Source: Crossiella cryophila (GTDB taxonomy: Bacteria > Actinomycetota > Actinomycetes > Mycobacteriales > Pseudonocardiaceae). Taken from it: a stretch of 64,000 nucleotides of DNA. The DNA lies in the NCBI RefSeq assembly GCF_014204915.1, contig NZ_JACHMH010000001.1:7093501-7157500 (forward strand), in the 5' to 3' direction. The notes under the pieces are model-generated. The model made no database searches. It was not told the DNA's origin and saw only the letters and a program-made list of their open reading frames with translations. The position numbers and the translations under genes were made by a program. Positions 34,083 to 42,351 of the stretch are shown here, one piece after another (positions within the stretch are counted from its first letter, which is position 1; every line of letters starts with the position of its first letter).

Positions 34083-35219
34083 ATGAGGGTGATCGTGGTC
34101 GGCGCGGGCGTCGGCGGGTTGACGCTGGCGCAGGGGTTACGTCAGGCGGGGATCGAGGTGGTGGTGTACGAGCGGGACGGGGAGCTGGGCCGTCCGCAGG
34201 GGATCAGCCTGCACATCGACGAGCGCGGCGCCTCGGCACTGCGGGCCTGCCTGCCGGCGGCGCAGGTCGCGATGGCCGAGGCGACCATGGGCGGACCACG
34301 CGAGCAGACCCTCACACTGTCCGAAGTGGACGGTTCGCTGGTCGTCGCGAGCAGGCAGCCCGCCGACGGCCTGGCCGGTCGGGCGCGGCCGGGTCGGCAG
34401 GCCCATCGGCCGTTGCTGCGCGCGGTGTTGCTGACCGGGCTGGAAGACGTGGTGCGCTTCGACTCGGAGGTCACCCGGTTCGAGCAGCGACCGGACGGCA
34501 CGGTCCGGGTGTGGTGCGCCGACGGCCGCACGGACACCGCGGACGTGCTGGTCGGCGCGGACGGGATCGGCTCGGCCATCCGCCGCCAGTACCTACCGGA
34601 CGTTCGGGTGGTCGACACCGGACGGCGCATGCTCATGGGCGCGACCCCGCTGCGAGCGGTGGCCGGCACCGGCCTGCCCGACCTGATCGGCGACAGCCCC
34701 GCCAGCCTGCGCGCGGGTGACACGATGCTGGTACTGGGCGTGCTGCGGTTCACCGAATCCCCCGCCACCGCAAGGAAAGGCTGGCTGCCCGGCCTGTCCC
34801 CCAACGCGGTCGCCGGGGTCGAGGACTATGTGATGTGGGCCCTGCCCACCACCCAGGATCGCCTTGGTGCGGCCAAAAAACCGGCTGAGGTCTGGCACCG
34901 GGCCACCGAGTTGATCACGGACCTGCCCCCGGCGCTGTGCGCGGTACTGGCCCAGGCCTGGCCGGAAGCCACTGTCGCCCTGCGCATCGGCACGATCCCG
35001 CCACCGCGAGCCTGGCCCGCCAGTGCGGTGACCGTGCTCGGCGACGCCATCCACCTGGCCCCTGGCTTCGGCGCCAACCTGGCCATGCGGGACGCCCACC
35101 ACCTCCGCGACGCCCTTGCCGAGGCCCACCACGGCCGCAGCACCCTGCTCGACGCGCTCGCCGGCTACGAGAACACCATGCGCCGCACCAGCTTCACCCC
35201 GGCGAAGGCGAGCGCATGA
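34083..35219 (+). CDS. FAD-dependent monooxygenase
   Basis: The protein has 378 residues of the PHBH/TetX-like flavoprotein hydroxylase class. The Rossmann motif VIVVGAGVGGLTLAQGLRQAG is at the N-terminus, the DG motif ADVLVGADGIGSAIRR near residue 165, and the GD motif VLGDAIHLAPGFGANLAMRDA near 325. It hydroxylates an aromatic or polyketide-like substrate with NAD(P)H and O2; the substrate is unknown. ATG 34083 is preferred to GTG 34062, whose upstream region is the palindrome. The stop overlaps the next start (ATGA). Confidence 0.86.
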   Translation: MRVIVVGAGVGGLTLAQGLRQAGIEVVVYERDGELGRPQGISLHIDERGASALRACLPAAQVAMAEATMGGPREQTLTLSEVDGSLVVASRQPADGLAGRARPGRQAHRPLLRAVLLTGLEDVVRFDSEVTRFEQRPDGTVRVWCADGRTDTADVLVGADGIGSAIRRQYLPDVRVVDTGRRMLMGATPLRAVAGTGLPDLIGDSPASLRAGDTMLVLGVLRFTESPATARKGWLPGLSPNAVAGVEDYVMWALPTTQDRLGAAKKPAEVWHRATELITDLPPALCAVLAQAWPEATVALRIGTIPPPRAWPASAVTVLGDAIHLAPGFGANLAMRDAHHLRDALAEAHHGRSTLLDALAGYENTMRRTSFTPAKASA

Positions 35220-35863
35220 GCCTGTCCCTGCTGACCCAGAAGTCGGTCTCGTTGTTCACCGCGATCGGCGGCTGGCGCACGGTCGCCGAGGGCGTCGCCT
35301 CGCGGGCGTTGTTCCTGCTCGCCTACCTGCTCTCCGGCCAGGTGCTGACCTCCGCGCTGGTGGCGGTCGGCGGCGTGCTGGTGTTCGCGGCGGTGCGGGT
35401 GTTCACCGACGGCAAGTACTGGCAGGCCGCACTCGGACTGGTCATGGTCGGGATCTCGGCGGCGCTGGCCGGGAGCACCGGCCAGGCGGTCGACTTCTAC
35501 CTCCCGGCCGTGCTCATCCAGTCGGCCGGGACCGCGGTGTTCCTGGCCTCCATGCTGGTGCGCTGGCCGGTGATCGGACTGGCGGTCGGCGCGGCCCGCG
35601 GCGAACGATTCGACTGGCGGCGGGATCCGGCCCAACGTGGGCGTTATCAGCTGTGCACCGCGATCTTCGCGACCAAGTTCGGCCTGGCCACGGCCGTGCT
35701 GATTCCGCTGTACCTGGCCGATCAGGTGACCGGGCTCGGCATCGCCGCCACGCTGCTCGGCGGTGCGCCTGCCGCGGGCGCCTGCGTCTACCTGTGCTGG
35801 CGGATCCTGCGCGGCCCGGCCGAGGTCACACCGCCGCGGCCAGTCGCGCGGCAAGGCTGCTGA
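35216..35863 (+). CDS. DUF3159-type membrane protein
   Basis: The protein has 215 residues and about five to six hydrophobic segments. The pattern (GGWRTVAEGVASRALFLLAYLL, VFTDGKYWQAALGLVMVGISA, FDWRRDPAQRGRYQLCTAIFATKFGLATAV) matches the VC0807/DUF3159 family of actinobacterial membrane proteins. It is translationally coupled to the FAD monooxygenase. The 3' end overlaps the convergent WYL gene by 38 bp. Confidence 0.75.
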   Translation: MSLSLLTQKSVSLFTAIGGWRTVAEGVASRALFLLAYLLSGQVLTSALVAVGGVLVFAAVRVFTDGKYWQAALGLVMVGISAALAGSTGQAVDFYLPAVLIQSAGTAVFLASMLVRWPVIGLAVGAARGERFDWRRDPAQRGRYQLCTAIFATKFGLATAVLIPLYLADQVTGLGIAATLLGGAPAAGACVYLCWRILRGPAEVTPPRPVARQGC

Positions 35864-36767
35864 CCGCCGCCCGGAGTTCGGGACCGCCCTCGACGCGGAA
35901 GTCGAACGGCATCGCCGAGAGCCACTCACCGGCGACCATCGCCGGGTTGCTGGTACTGCCCACCAGCAGGCAGCGCTCGCCGTCGAGTGGCTCCAGGCGC
36001 CCCATCGGCGGCGTGACGAATCGCGCCACCTCCTCGTACGGCGCGGCGAAAACCACCCTGGTCTCGAACTCCCGGCCGGTGCCCAGATGCGCCTCCAGCA
36101 ACGGCACGGGATCGAGTTCGGGCGGCGGCTCGAAGGTCTCCGCGCACTCCGCCACCGAGGCGACCCGGTCGATCCGGTAGGTGCGCACGGCGTTGACGCG
36201 GTGGGAGTGGCAGAGCAGGTACCAGAGGCCGTGCCGCACGACCACGGCCCACGGGTCCACCTCCTCCAGCCACTCCGCACCGGCCCGGCTGCGGTAACCC
36301 AGGCGCACCCGGCGCCGCCGCGCCACGGCGGTGACCAGTGCGATCGTCCACTGTGGATCGGGGCGGGGCAGGCGGGTCGGCGCGGCGGAGGCGTGCCGCC
36401 GGATGGTCGCCGCAGGCGCGCCGACGTGCTCCGGCAGCGCCCGGATCAGCTTGCCCAGCGCGTCCCCGACCGGACCGGTATCCACCGGGTGGCTGCCGTC
36501 GAGCACGGCCATGACCAGACCGAGCGCCTCGGTGGCGGTGAAGACCAGCGGCGGCAGCCGGATGCCGCGCCCAAGCCGGTAGCCGCCGTAGGGCCCGCGC
36601 ACCGACTCCACCGGGACCTCGGCCTCCCGCAGCATCGCGACGTAGCGCCGTGCGGCGCGCGCGGTCACCCCGAGCTGGTCGGCGAGCCGGTCGGCGGTGA
36701 TCCCCGGGTGCTCCTGGATCAGCGCCAGCACCCGGAGCGCACGCGAGGCGGGACTGACAGCGGCCAT
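35826..36767 (-). CDS. WYL-domain HTH regulator (YafY/DeoR type)
   Basis: The protein has 313 residues. An N-terminal HTH_11 (RALRVLALIQEHPGITADRLADQLGVTARAARRYVAMLREA) is followed by a GPYGGYRLGRG wing and a WYL domain (VRLGYRSRAG...VDPWAVVVRHGLWYLLCHSH, residues about 155-215) plus a WCX extension. It is divergent from the dienelactone hydrolase-like gene (gap about 93 bp), a pairing that suggests local control. Confidence 0.88.
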   Translation of the reverse strand: MAAVSPASRALRVLALIQEHPGITADRLADQLGVTARAARRYVAMLREAEVPVESVRGPYGGYRLGRGIRLPPLVFTATEALGLVMAVLDGSHPVDTGPVGDALGKLIRALPEHVGAPAATIRRHASAAPTRLPRPDPQWTIALVTAVARRRRVRLGYRSRAGAEWLEEVDPWAVVVRHGLWYLLCHSHRVNAVRTYRIDRVASVAECAETFEPPPELDPVPLLEAHLGTGREFETRVVFAAPYEEVARFVTPPMGRLEPLDGERCLLVGSTSNPAMVAGEWLSAMPFDFRVEGGPELRAAVSSLAARLAAAV

Positions 36768-36860
36768 GACCCCAATCTAATGCGGAACGGATTCGTCCTG
36801 AACCACCGCTACGGTGCCGCCAGTCGCCCACCGCGATCCGAGCAGTCAGGAGTGAAGCAG

Positions 36861-37448
36861 ATGGCCGAGGTAGTCCTGTTCCACCACGTCAGGGGACTCA
36901 CCGAAGGGGTCCGTGAGTTCGCCGAGGCCCTGCGCGGCGCAGGGCACCTCGTGCATACCCCGGACCTGTTCGACGGGATCCTCCCCGAGAGCCTCGAAGC
37001 CGGGCTCGCGCTGACCCGCGAACTCGGCGACGAGTTCGACCGGCGTGCCGACCGATCGGTAGGCGAGCTGCCCGCGGAACTGGTCTACGCGGGCTTCTCC
37101 GCGGGCGAGGCGGTAGCCCAGCGCCTGGCCCAGACCCGGCCGGGCGCGCTGGGCGCCCTGCTCTACGAGTCCTGCATCCCGGTCACCGGCGAATGGGCTT
37201 TCGGAGCGTGGCCGAAGGATCTGCCGGTGCAGATCCACGGTGCCGAGGACGACGAGTTCTTCGGCGAGGACCTGCCCGCGGCCCGCGAACTCGTCCAGCT
37301 CGCCGGGCCGGATCTGGCCGAACTCTTCGTCTACCCCGGGAGTGGTCACCTCTTCACCGACAGCTCGCTGCCTGCCCACGACGCCGAGGCCACGGCGCTC
37401 GTACTCGAACGCTCAGCGGCATTCCTCGCCCGACTGGACGGTCGGTAA
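36861..37448 (+). CDS. Dienelactone hydrolase family protein
   Basis: The protein has 195 residues, a short alpha/beta hydrolase. VLFHHVRGLTEGVREFAEALRGAGHLVHTPDLFDG is the DLH-type N-terminus, VYAGFSAGEAVAQRLA holds the nucleophile elbow, and VYPGSGHLFTD the catalytic His. Classical dienelactone hydrolases use Cys at the elbow; here it is Ser (GFSAG), so the substrate may differ. AGGAG precedes ATG 36861. Confidence 0.85.
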   Translation: MAEVVLFHHVRGLTEGVREFAEALRGAGHLVHTPDLFDGILPESLEAGLALTRELGDEFDRRADRSVGELPAELVYAGFSAGEAVAQRLAQTRPGALGALLYESCIPVTGEWAFGAWPKDLPVQIHGAEDDEFFGEDLPAARELVQLAGPDLAELFVYPGSGHLFTDSSLPAHDAEATALVLERSAAFLARLDGR

Positions 37449-37486
37449 GCACCTCGACGGGCCTGCGTCAACGTCCGACCGACGGA

Positions 37487-37517
37487 TTGACACACCTGTC
37501 CCCAAGGTTTGCACTGT
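37487..37517 (+). promoter_or_regulatory. Possible promoter of the GH16 gene
   Basis: TTGACA at 37487-37492 is a consensus -35 element. A weak CACTGT (37512-37517) follows 19 bp later. It lies 44-74 bp upstream of the start codon, with the operator-like palindrome between. Confidence 0.35.
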
Positions 37518-37534
37518 TACTCCGCCGCCAGCGA

Positions 37535-37548
37535 AGAGAGCGCTCCCA
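37535..37548. promoter_or_regulatory. CebR-like operator upstream of the GH16 gene
   Basis: AGAGAGCGCTCCCA matches 12 of 14 positions of the CebR box TGGGAGCGCTCCCA known to control cello-oligosaccharide and glucanase genes in actinomycetes. It sits between the possible promoter and the ribosome site GGAGG. Confidence 0.6.
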
Positions 37549-37560
37549 CTGGAGGTTGCT

Positions 37561-38409
37561 ATGCCATCGAGGGCATCCCGCCTGCGCAGCCTGCTCGCCG
37601 CGACGCTGGCCATGGTCTGTGTTTCCGCTCCGCTGTCCGCCGCTGCCGCGCCCACCGGGTGGGTGCAGGTGTGGGCGGATGAGTTCAACCAGCCGCAGGG
37701 CACCGGGCCGGATCGCAACAAGTGGAACATGGAGATCGGCAACGGCTCGGACGGCTGGGGCAACAAGGAACTCCAGTACTACACCGACCGCACCAACAAC
37801 GCGGTGGTGGACCAGGCGGGCAACCTGGTGCTCATCGCCTGGCGGGAGCAGTGGGGCAACTGCTGGCACGGCGGGGCCTGTCAGTACACCTCGGCGCGGA
37901 TGACCACCCGCGGGAAGTTCGAGCGGGCCTACGGGCGGTTCGAGGCGCGGATGAAGTTGCCGGTCGGGCAGGGCATCTGGCCGGCGTTCTGGATGCTGGG
38001 CAACGACATCGACACCGCGCGCTGGCCCAACTGCGGCGAGATCGACATCATGGAGAACGTCGGCCGCGAGCCCTACACCGTGCACGGCACCATCCACGGG
38101 CCCGGCTACTCCGGCGCGCAGGGCATTGGCGCGTCGAAGAACTCCCCGGACGGGCGGCGCTACACCGACGGGTTCCACAACTTCGCGGTGGAGTGGTCGC
38201 CGACCGACATCAAGTGGTTCGTGGACGGGCAGCTCTACCAGCAGCGCACCGCGGCGGATCTGCGGGGCAACCGCTGGGTGTTCGACCACCGGTTCTTCAT
38301 GATCCTCAACCTGGCGGTGGGCGGTAACTGGCCGGGCAGCCCGGATGGCAGCACGGTGTTCCCGCAGCACCTGGTGGTGGACTGGGTGCGCGTGTTCGAG
38401 TGGCGGTAG
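37561..38409 (+). CDS. Secreted GH16 endo-beta-1,3-glucanase
   Basis: The protein has 282 residues. A signal peptide ends at about residue 30 (SAAAA-P). The GH16 catalytic domain follows: WADEFNQPQGTG, NNAVVDQAGNLVLIA, YGRFEARMKLP, and the catalytic motif GEIDIMEN (ExDxxE) near residue 163, then HNFAVEWSPTDIKWFVDG. This is the laminarinase type without an added carbohydrate-binding module. ATG 37561 has GGAGG 5 nt upstream. The CebR-like box suggests induction by glucan oligosaccharides. A strong terminator follows. Confidence 0.93.
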   Translation: MPSRASRLRSLLAATLAMVCVSAPLSAAAAPTGWVQVWADEFNQPQGTGPDRNKWNMEIGNGSDGWGNKELQYYTDRTNNAVVDQAGNLVLIAWREQWGNCWHGGACQYTSARMTTRGKFERAYGRFEARMKLPVGQGIWPAFWMLGNDIDTARWPNCGEIDIMENVGREPYTVHGTIHGPGYSGAQGIGASKNSPDGRRYTDGFHNFAVEWSPTDIKWFVDGQLYQQRTAADLRGNRWVFDHRFFMILNLAVGGNWPGSPDGSTVFPQHLVVDWVRVFEWR

Positions 38410-38415
38410 CACTCC

Positions 38416-38450
38416 GGCCGGACACCCTTGTGCGGCAAGGGTGTCCGGCC
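38416..38450. terminator. Bidirectional terminator, 15-bp perfect stem
   Basis: GGCCGGACACCCTTG (38416-38430) pairs perfectly with CAAGGGTGTCCGGCC (38436-38450) around TGCGG. It lies between the convergent GH16 and aromatic hydroxylase genes. Confidence 0.88.
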
Positions 38451-38456
38451 TGCCGC

Positions 38457-39908
38457 TCAATGCCGGGCGAGTAACGCGGTGATGGCGCCACGGTCCCTGG
38501 CGGTCGCGCAGACCACCCGGTCCGGGCGCACCAGCGCGGCCCGGATCTCGTTGCCGCCCAACCACTCCCCCAGTTCGCTGTCCGGTTCGACCGGCACGAC
38601 CGTGAGGTCGGCCGCGGGCTCGGGCACCGGGTCCAGGGTGAGCAGGGCGTAGCCGTCGCCGAGGGTGTCGTCGAACCAGTGGCCGTCGCCGAGTGGCGGC
38701 TGCGGGCAGAGGCGGCCGACCGGCGACGAACCACGTGGGTGCAGGCGTAGTCGCGGTGACTCGTGGGCGAGGGCGAGCCGTCCCACGCCGGGGAGCCGGG
38801 CCAGGCCGCGGACGAGCAGGCGGCGCAGGGCCGCGGTGCGGCCGCTGCCACCGGTCAGCGCCCAGCCCACGGCGATGGCCGCGCGGATGAGGCTGACCAT
38901 GTGCGGATCCCGTTCAGACTGGTAGGTGTCGAGCAGCTCGTCCCCGGCTTGACCGCGCAGCACCCGGACCAGTTTCCACACCAGGTTGTGCGCGTCCCGC
39001 AGGCCGGAGCCCAGGCCCTGGCCGATGAACGGCGGGGTCTGGTGGGCGGCGTCACCGAGCAGGAAGACCCGGCGCTCGCGCCAGTGTTCGACCACCTTGG
39101 CCCGGAAGGTGTAGTGCGTGCTGCGCAGCACCTGCACCTCGGCGAACGCGTGCTCGTCGAACCAGGGCGCGAGCAGCCGGGCCAGACCGGCCGGGGTGGT
39201 GAGGTCGGCGAGGTCGTCGGTGTCCAGGACGCGCAGCTCCCAGCGATAGCGGTCCCCCACCAGGTGCATGAAGGTGGCCGCGCGGCGCGGGTCGCAGACC
39301 TGGTGCACGCCGCCCCACATCGGCAGCGGCTTCGGTGCGCGGACGTCCACGACCAGCCAGGGCTCGGTGAAACCCAGGTCGCGCAGGCGGAAGTCGAGGG
39401 CGGCGCGCACGGTGCTGTTCGCGCCGTCACAGCCGAGCACGGCCGCCACCCGGACCTGGTGATCTTGGCCGTCGCGCTCGTAGCTCACCAGCGCGCCCTC
39501 GGACAGGTGGGCGATTCCGGTCACCTCGGCGTTGCGGCACAACGTGATGTGCGGGGAACGTTCGGCCGCCTCGGCGAGCAGGGCCTCCAGGTCGGGCTGG
39601 TCGAACATGGACGCCTGCGGGTGGCCGTGGCGGCCGACCGGGTTGTCCCGGCGGAACTGGGCGAAGGTGCGCAGGCCGCCGTCGAGCAGCCGCAGTCCCG
39701 GCATCGGGCGGCTGATCCGGCGGAAGCCCTCGGCCACACCGGCTTCCTGGAGGATGCGCACGACCTCGCCGTCCAGGTGCACCGCGCGCGGGAGGGGGTA
39801 TGGCGCCGGATGCCGTTCCAGGACAAGGCAGTCGACGCCCCGGCGGGCCAGCAGCAGGGCGGCGGTCAGTCCGACCGGGCCTGCCCCGACCACGACCACT
39901 TCGGTCAC
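38457..39908 (-). CDS. FAD-dependent aromatic hydroxylase (MhpA-like)
   Basis: The protein has 483 residues of the class A flavoprotein monooxygenases. VVVVGAGPVGLTAALLLARRG is the nucleotide-binding start, AAVLGCDGANSTVRAAL the DG motif (about residue 155), and FLLGDAAHQTPPFIGQGLGSGLRDAHNL the GD motif (about 285). A C-terminal thioredoxin-like region follows. The closest familiar type is 3-(3-hydroxyphenyl)propionate hydroxylase. It is last in a three-gene operon with an FAH-family hydrolase and an extradiol dioxygenase, so it probably forms the catechol-type ring that the dioxygenase cleaves. The GTG start overlaps the previous stop by 4 bp. Confidence 0.88.
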   Translation of the reverse strand: MTEVVVVGAGPVGLTAALLLARRGVDCLVLERHPAPYPLPRAVHLDGEVVRILQEAGVAEGFRRISRPMPGLRLLDGGLRTFAQFRRDNPVGRHGHPQASMFDQPDLEALLAEAAERSPHITLCRNAEVTGIAHLSEGALVSYERDGQDHQVRVAAVLGCDGANSTVRAALDFRLRDLGFTEPWLVVDVRAPKPLPMWGGVHQVCDPRRAATFMHLVGDRYRWELRVLDTDDLADLTTPAGLARLLAPWFDEHAFAEVQVLRSTHYTFRAKVVEHWRERRVFLLGDAAHQTPPFIGQGLGSGLRDAHNLVWKLVRVLRGQAGDELLDTYQSERDPHMVSLIRAAIAVGWALTGGSGRTAALRRLLVRGLARLPGVGRLALAHESPRLRLHPRGSSPVGRLCPQPPLGDGHWFDDTLGDGYALLTLDPVPEPAADLTVVPVEPDSELGEWLGGNEIRAALVRPDRVVCATARDRGAITALLARH

Positions 39909-40843
39909 CGGTGCTCCACCGGGGTGCACTGGGTGCCCAGGTCCAGGGCGCCGTCGTCGGTGCCGATCGAGGCGGTGATCAGGTCGCCGTGCTGGAGGTA
40001 GTCGGTGTTCTTGGCCTGTCCCTTGAGGAAGAGCCGCCATTTCAGCGCGGGCGGCAGCAGTGCGGCGAGGCGTTCCACCGGCTTCGGCGGTGCCTTCAAC
40101 GCGGTGCCGCCGGGGGTGCCGGTCAGCAGCAGGTCGCCGGGCGCGAGTTCCTGGAAGCGGGCGAGCAGGGTCAGCGCGCGGGCCGGGGGCACGATCAGGT
40201 CGGCCAGGGTGTGGTCCTGGCGGGCCGCGCCGTTGACCCACAGCCGCAACCGCAGCCGTTCCAAGTGAGCGAAGTCGTTGTCCGCCAGCAACACCAGGCG
40301 TGGGCCGAGCGGGGTGAAGGTCGGGTAGGACTTGCTCTCGTAGAACTGGCCCTTGGTGAGCTGGACGTCGCGGGCGCTGATGTCGTTGGCCACCACCAGT
40401 CCGGCCAGGTACCGCGGCAGGCTCGCCTCGGTCACCGCGGTGCCGACCGGCAGTGGCGCGCCGAGCACCAGGCCGAGTTCGACCTCGTAGTCCAGCAGGG
40501 CAACGTGTGCCGGACGCACGACTGTCGCATGTGGACCGCTGATCGAGCCGGATGCCTTACGGAAGAAGGTGGGCGGCACAGTGTCGGGGTCGAAGCCGGA
40601 ATCCCTGGCGTGCGAACGGTAGTTGACCATCTGGGCGACCACCCGGCAGGGCGCGGTGATCGGCGAGAGCAGGTCAAGTTCAGCGACGTCCACAGTGGAC
40701 TCGTCTACGGCGGCACGCAAGGCCGCGCGGTCGGCGAGCAGTTCGGCGGTGGTCCGGGCGGCGGTGGCCACCTTCGCGGCGCGGCCGGCGCCGGGCAGTT
40801 CGACCCACCAGCCCTCGGCGGTGCGCAGGACGGTCGTGGTCAT
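39905..40843 (-). CDS. Fumarylacetoacetate hydrolase family protein
   Basis: The protein has 312 residues. The FAH fold is shown by CRVVAQMVNYRSHARDSG, LDYEVELGLVLG (metal-binding Glu), VVANDISARDVQL, and GDLLLTGTPGGTAL. Members hydrolyse or decarboxylate the products of aromatic ring cleavage. Its place between hydroxylase and dioxygenase fits a meta-type pathway. ATG 40843 overlaps the dioxygenase stop (ATGA). Confidence 0.9.
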   Translation of the reverse strand: MTTTVLRTAEGWWVELPGAGRAAKVATAARTTAELLADRAALRAAVDESTVDVAELDLLSPITAPCRVVAQMVNYRSHARDSGFDPDTVPPTFFRKASGSISGPHATVVRPAHVALLDYEVELGLVLGAPLPVGTAVTEASLPRYLAGLVVANDISARDVQLTKGQFYESKSYPTFTPLGPRLVLLADNDFAHLERLRLRLWVNGAARQDHTLADLIVPPARALTLLARFQELAPGDLLLTGTPGGTALKAPPKPVERLAALLPPALKWRLFLKGQAKNTDYLQHGDLITASIGTDDGALDLGTQCTPVEHR

Positions 40844-41976
40844 CGGGACATCGCTTTCTTCAGGGCCAGCAGCCGGGTCACGGTCAGTTCGGTGTCCTCG
40901 GCACGCAGTGCGGCGTAGACCTCGCGCAGCATGGCCGGAGACGGTGTGGCGCCGAGGAAATCGCGGGTGACCGGCGGTCCCCACTGGGCCAGACCGGAGG
41001 CCGACATCGGCGCCCAGCCGGGTTCCAGGGAGGCGTCGAACAGGTCGCCGTCGGCGAAATGCTCGACCATCAGCCGGTCCGGGTCGCGCCAGTAGTCGAA
41101 GAGCTGACTGCCCTGGATGTGGCGGCCGATCCCCCAGGTCCGGCGGTAACCGCGTTCGGCCAGGTACTCCCCGCCCGCAGCCAGCGCGTCCAGATCTGTT
41201 ACCTGGTAGGCGGAATGCACGTACCCGCGCTCGGGGCCGAGGTGCATGGCCAGGGTGTGGTGGTCGGCGGCGGTGGCGCCGCGGTCGCAGCGCAGGAAGA
41301 CCATGGTCGGGCCGAGATCACGCTGGCCGGGCAGGAACAGGAAGTCGCTGGCGATCATCCCGAGGGTGTCCAGGTACCAGTCCAGCGCGGCCAGGAAACG
41401 GGGTGTCTGCAGCACCACGTGCCCGAGCCGCTGCACCCTGGCCGGTTCGCGCACCGGGCGCTGGGCGGCGTTGATCCGCAGTGGCGAGCCGCCGGTGTTG
41501 TGCGGCAACGGTGATTGGCCGGGCAGCAGTGCGCCGACGTCCGCGCCGTGCACCACCCCGACCGGGATGCCGGTGGGATCGACCAGGTCGACCACCCGGC
41601 CCGCCCGTCCCGGCCCGAGCGGCCGCACCCGGGTGCCCGCGTGCCGGGCGAGCCGGTCCAGGTCGGCGCGTTCGGCCGCCTGGAAGACCGGGCCGACGAA
41701 ACGTGAGCGCGGGCCGCGGCGGATCACCACCGCGTCGGTGCCCGCCAGGGTGCCGCGCAGCCGCAGTTCGTCGGCGGTGCGGGCGGCGACGGTGAAGCCG
41801 AAGTCACGGGCGAAGGTCTCCGCCCGGTCCAGGTCCGGCTTCTCGAACACCAGCCAGGCCAGGTCGAGCACCTTCACCACCGGGTTCCCGGCCCGTCCGG
41901 GATGCTCGCCGCGGCGGGCGCCGTCGGGACTGTGCAGGTCCCGGTGGGCCGTGGCCGGGGGCTGCTCAAGCGTCAT
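40840..41976 (-). CDS. Type I extradiol ring-cleavage dioxygenase
   Basis: The protein has 378 residues in two glyoxalase-like halves. The C-terminal half carries the iron ligands His186 (RLGHVVLQT), His254 (GYVHSAYQ) and Glu305 (RLMVEHFADG), with the spacing of BphC-type enzymes. It cleaves a catechol- or hydroxyquinol-like ring next to the hydroxyls. It is the first gene of the operon. AGGAGG lies 7 nt upstream of ATG 41976, and the TetR-type site TTTCATCAGAAGTGA lies about 30-40 bp upstream. The true substrate is not predictable. Confidence 0.9.
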   Translation of the reverse strand: MTLEQPPATAHRDLHSPDGARRGEHPGRAGNPVVKVLDLAWLVFEKPDLDRAETFARDFGFTVAARTADELRLRGTLAGTDAVVIRRGPRSRFVGPVFQAAERADLDRLARHAGTRVRPLGPGRAGRVVDLVDPTGIPVGVVHGADVGALLPGQSPLPHNTGGSPLRINAAQRPVREPARVQRLGHVVLQTPRFLAALDWYLDTLGMIASDFLFLPGQRDLGPTMVFLRCDRGATAADHHTLAMHLGPERGYVHSAYQVTDLDALAAGGEYLAERGYRRTWGIGRHIQGSQLFDYWRDPDRLMVEHFADGDLFDASLEPGWAPMSASGLAQWGPPVTRDFLGATPSPAMLREVYAALRAEDTELTVTRLLALKKAMSR

Positions 41977-42003
41977 CGGCCAACCTCCTGATTGCTGATT
42001 CCA

Positions 42004-42018
42004 TCACTTCTGATGAAA
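42004..42018 (-). promoter_or_regulatory. Operator copy in front of the aromatic operon
   Basis: On the - strand this reads TTTCATCAGAAGTGA, identical over 15 bp to 44084-44098 in front of the TetR gene and in the same orientation relative to transcription. It lies 28-42 bp upstream of the dioxygenase start. Confidence 0.75.
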
Positions 42019-42337
42019 CTATCAATCACAAGGACAGTCCGGGTCAAGCGGTGAGCGCGGCCTCGGCCCGCCGTTGGTCGTGCTCGCCCAGCATCCGCGT
42101 CACCGTGGCCGCCGCGCAGCTCGCCGGTGAGGAACTCCAGCCCCACCTCCAGCGCCCGCAGCCGCCCGGCCGGCGTCGAGCCGCACCACGTCGACGACTT
42201 CATCGAGGCGACGAGCGCAGCCAAAGTCAGGCTCTGCCTGATGTATGAAACCCCTGCGGGGCCATACCCGCAGATTGCAGGGGATGGCCCCGCAGGATTT
42301 CACCTACTGCCGACTCCCATCTGATGCCACTATCGAT
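42009..42337. repeat. Imperfect direct repeat flanking a 290-bp segment
   Basis: An 18-bp unit TCTGATGNNACTATCNAT occurs at 42009-42026 and 42320-42337 (15 of 18 bases identical). Between them is no intact gene: a short - strand frame (ending near 42049) looks like a frameshifted C-terminus of a regulator, then the stem-loop at 42245-42302. Confidence 0.5.
42245..42302. repeat. Long stem-loop in the intergenic region
   Basis: Arms 42245-42264 and 42284-42302 pair over about 18 bp with one bulge (TGAAA..CCTGCGGGGCCAT against ATGGCCCCGCAGG..TTTCA), loop 19 nt. It could be the end of a mobile element or a terminator for the gene at 42352; no polymerase T-run is seen. Confidence 0.55.
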
Positions 42338-42351
42338 GGCACTGGCTCCAG

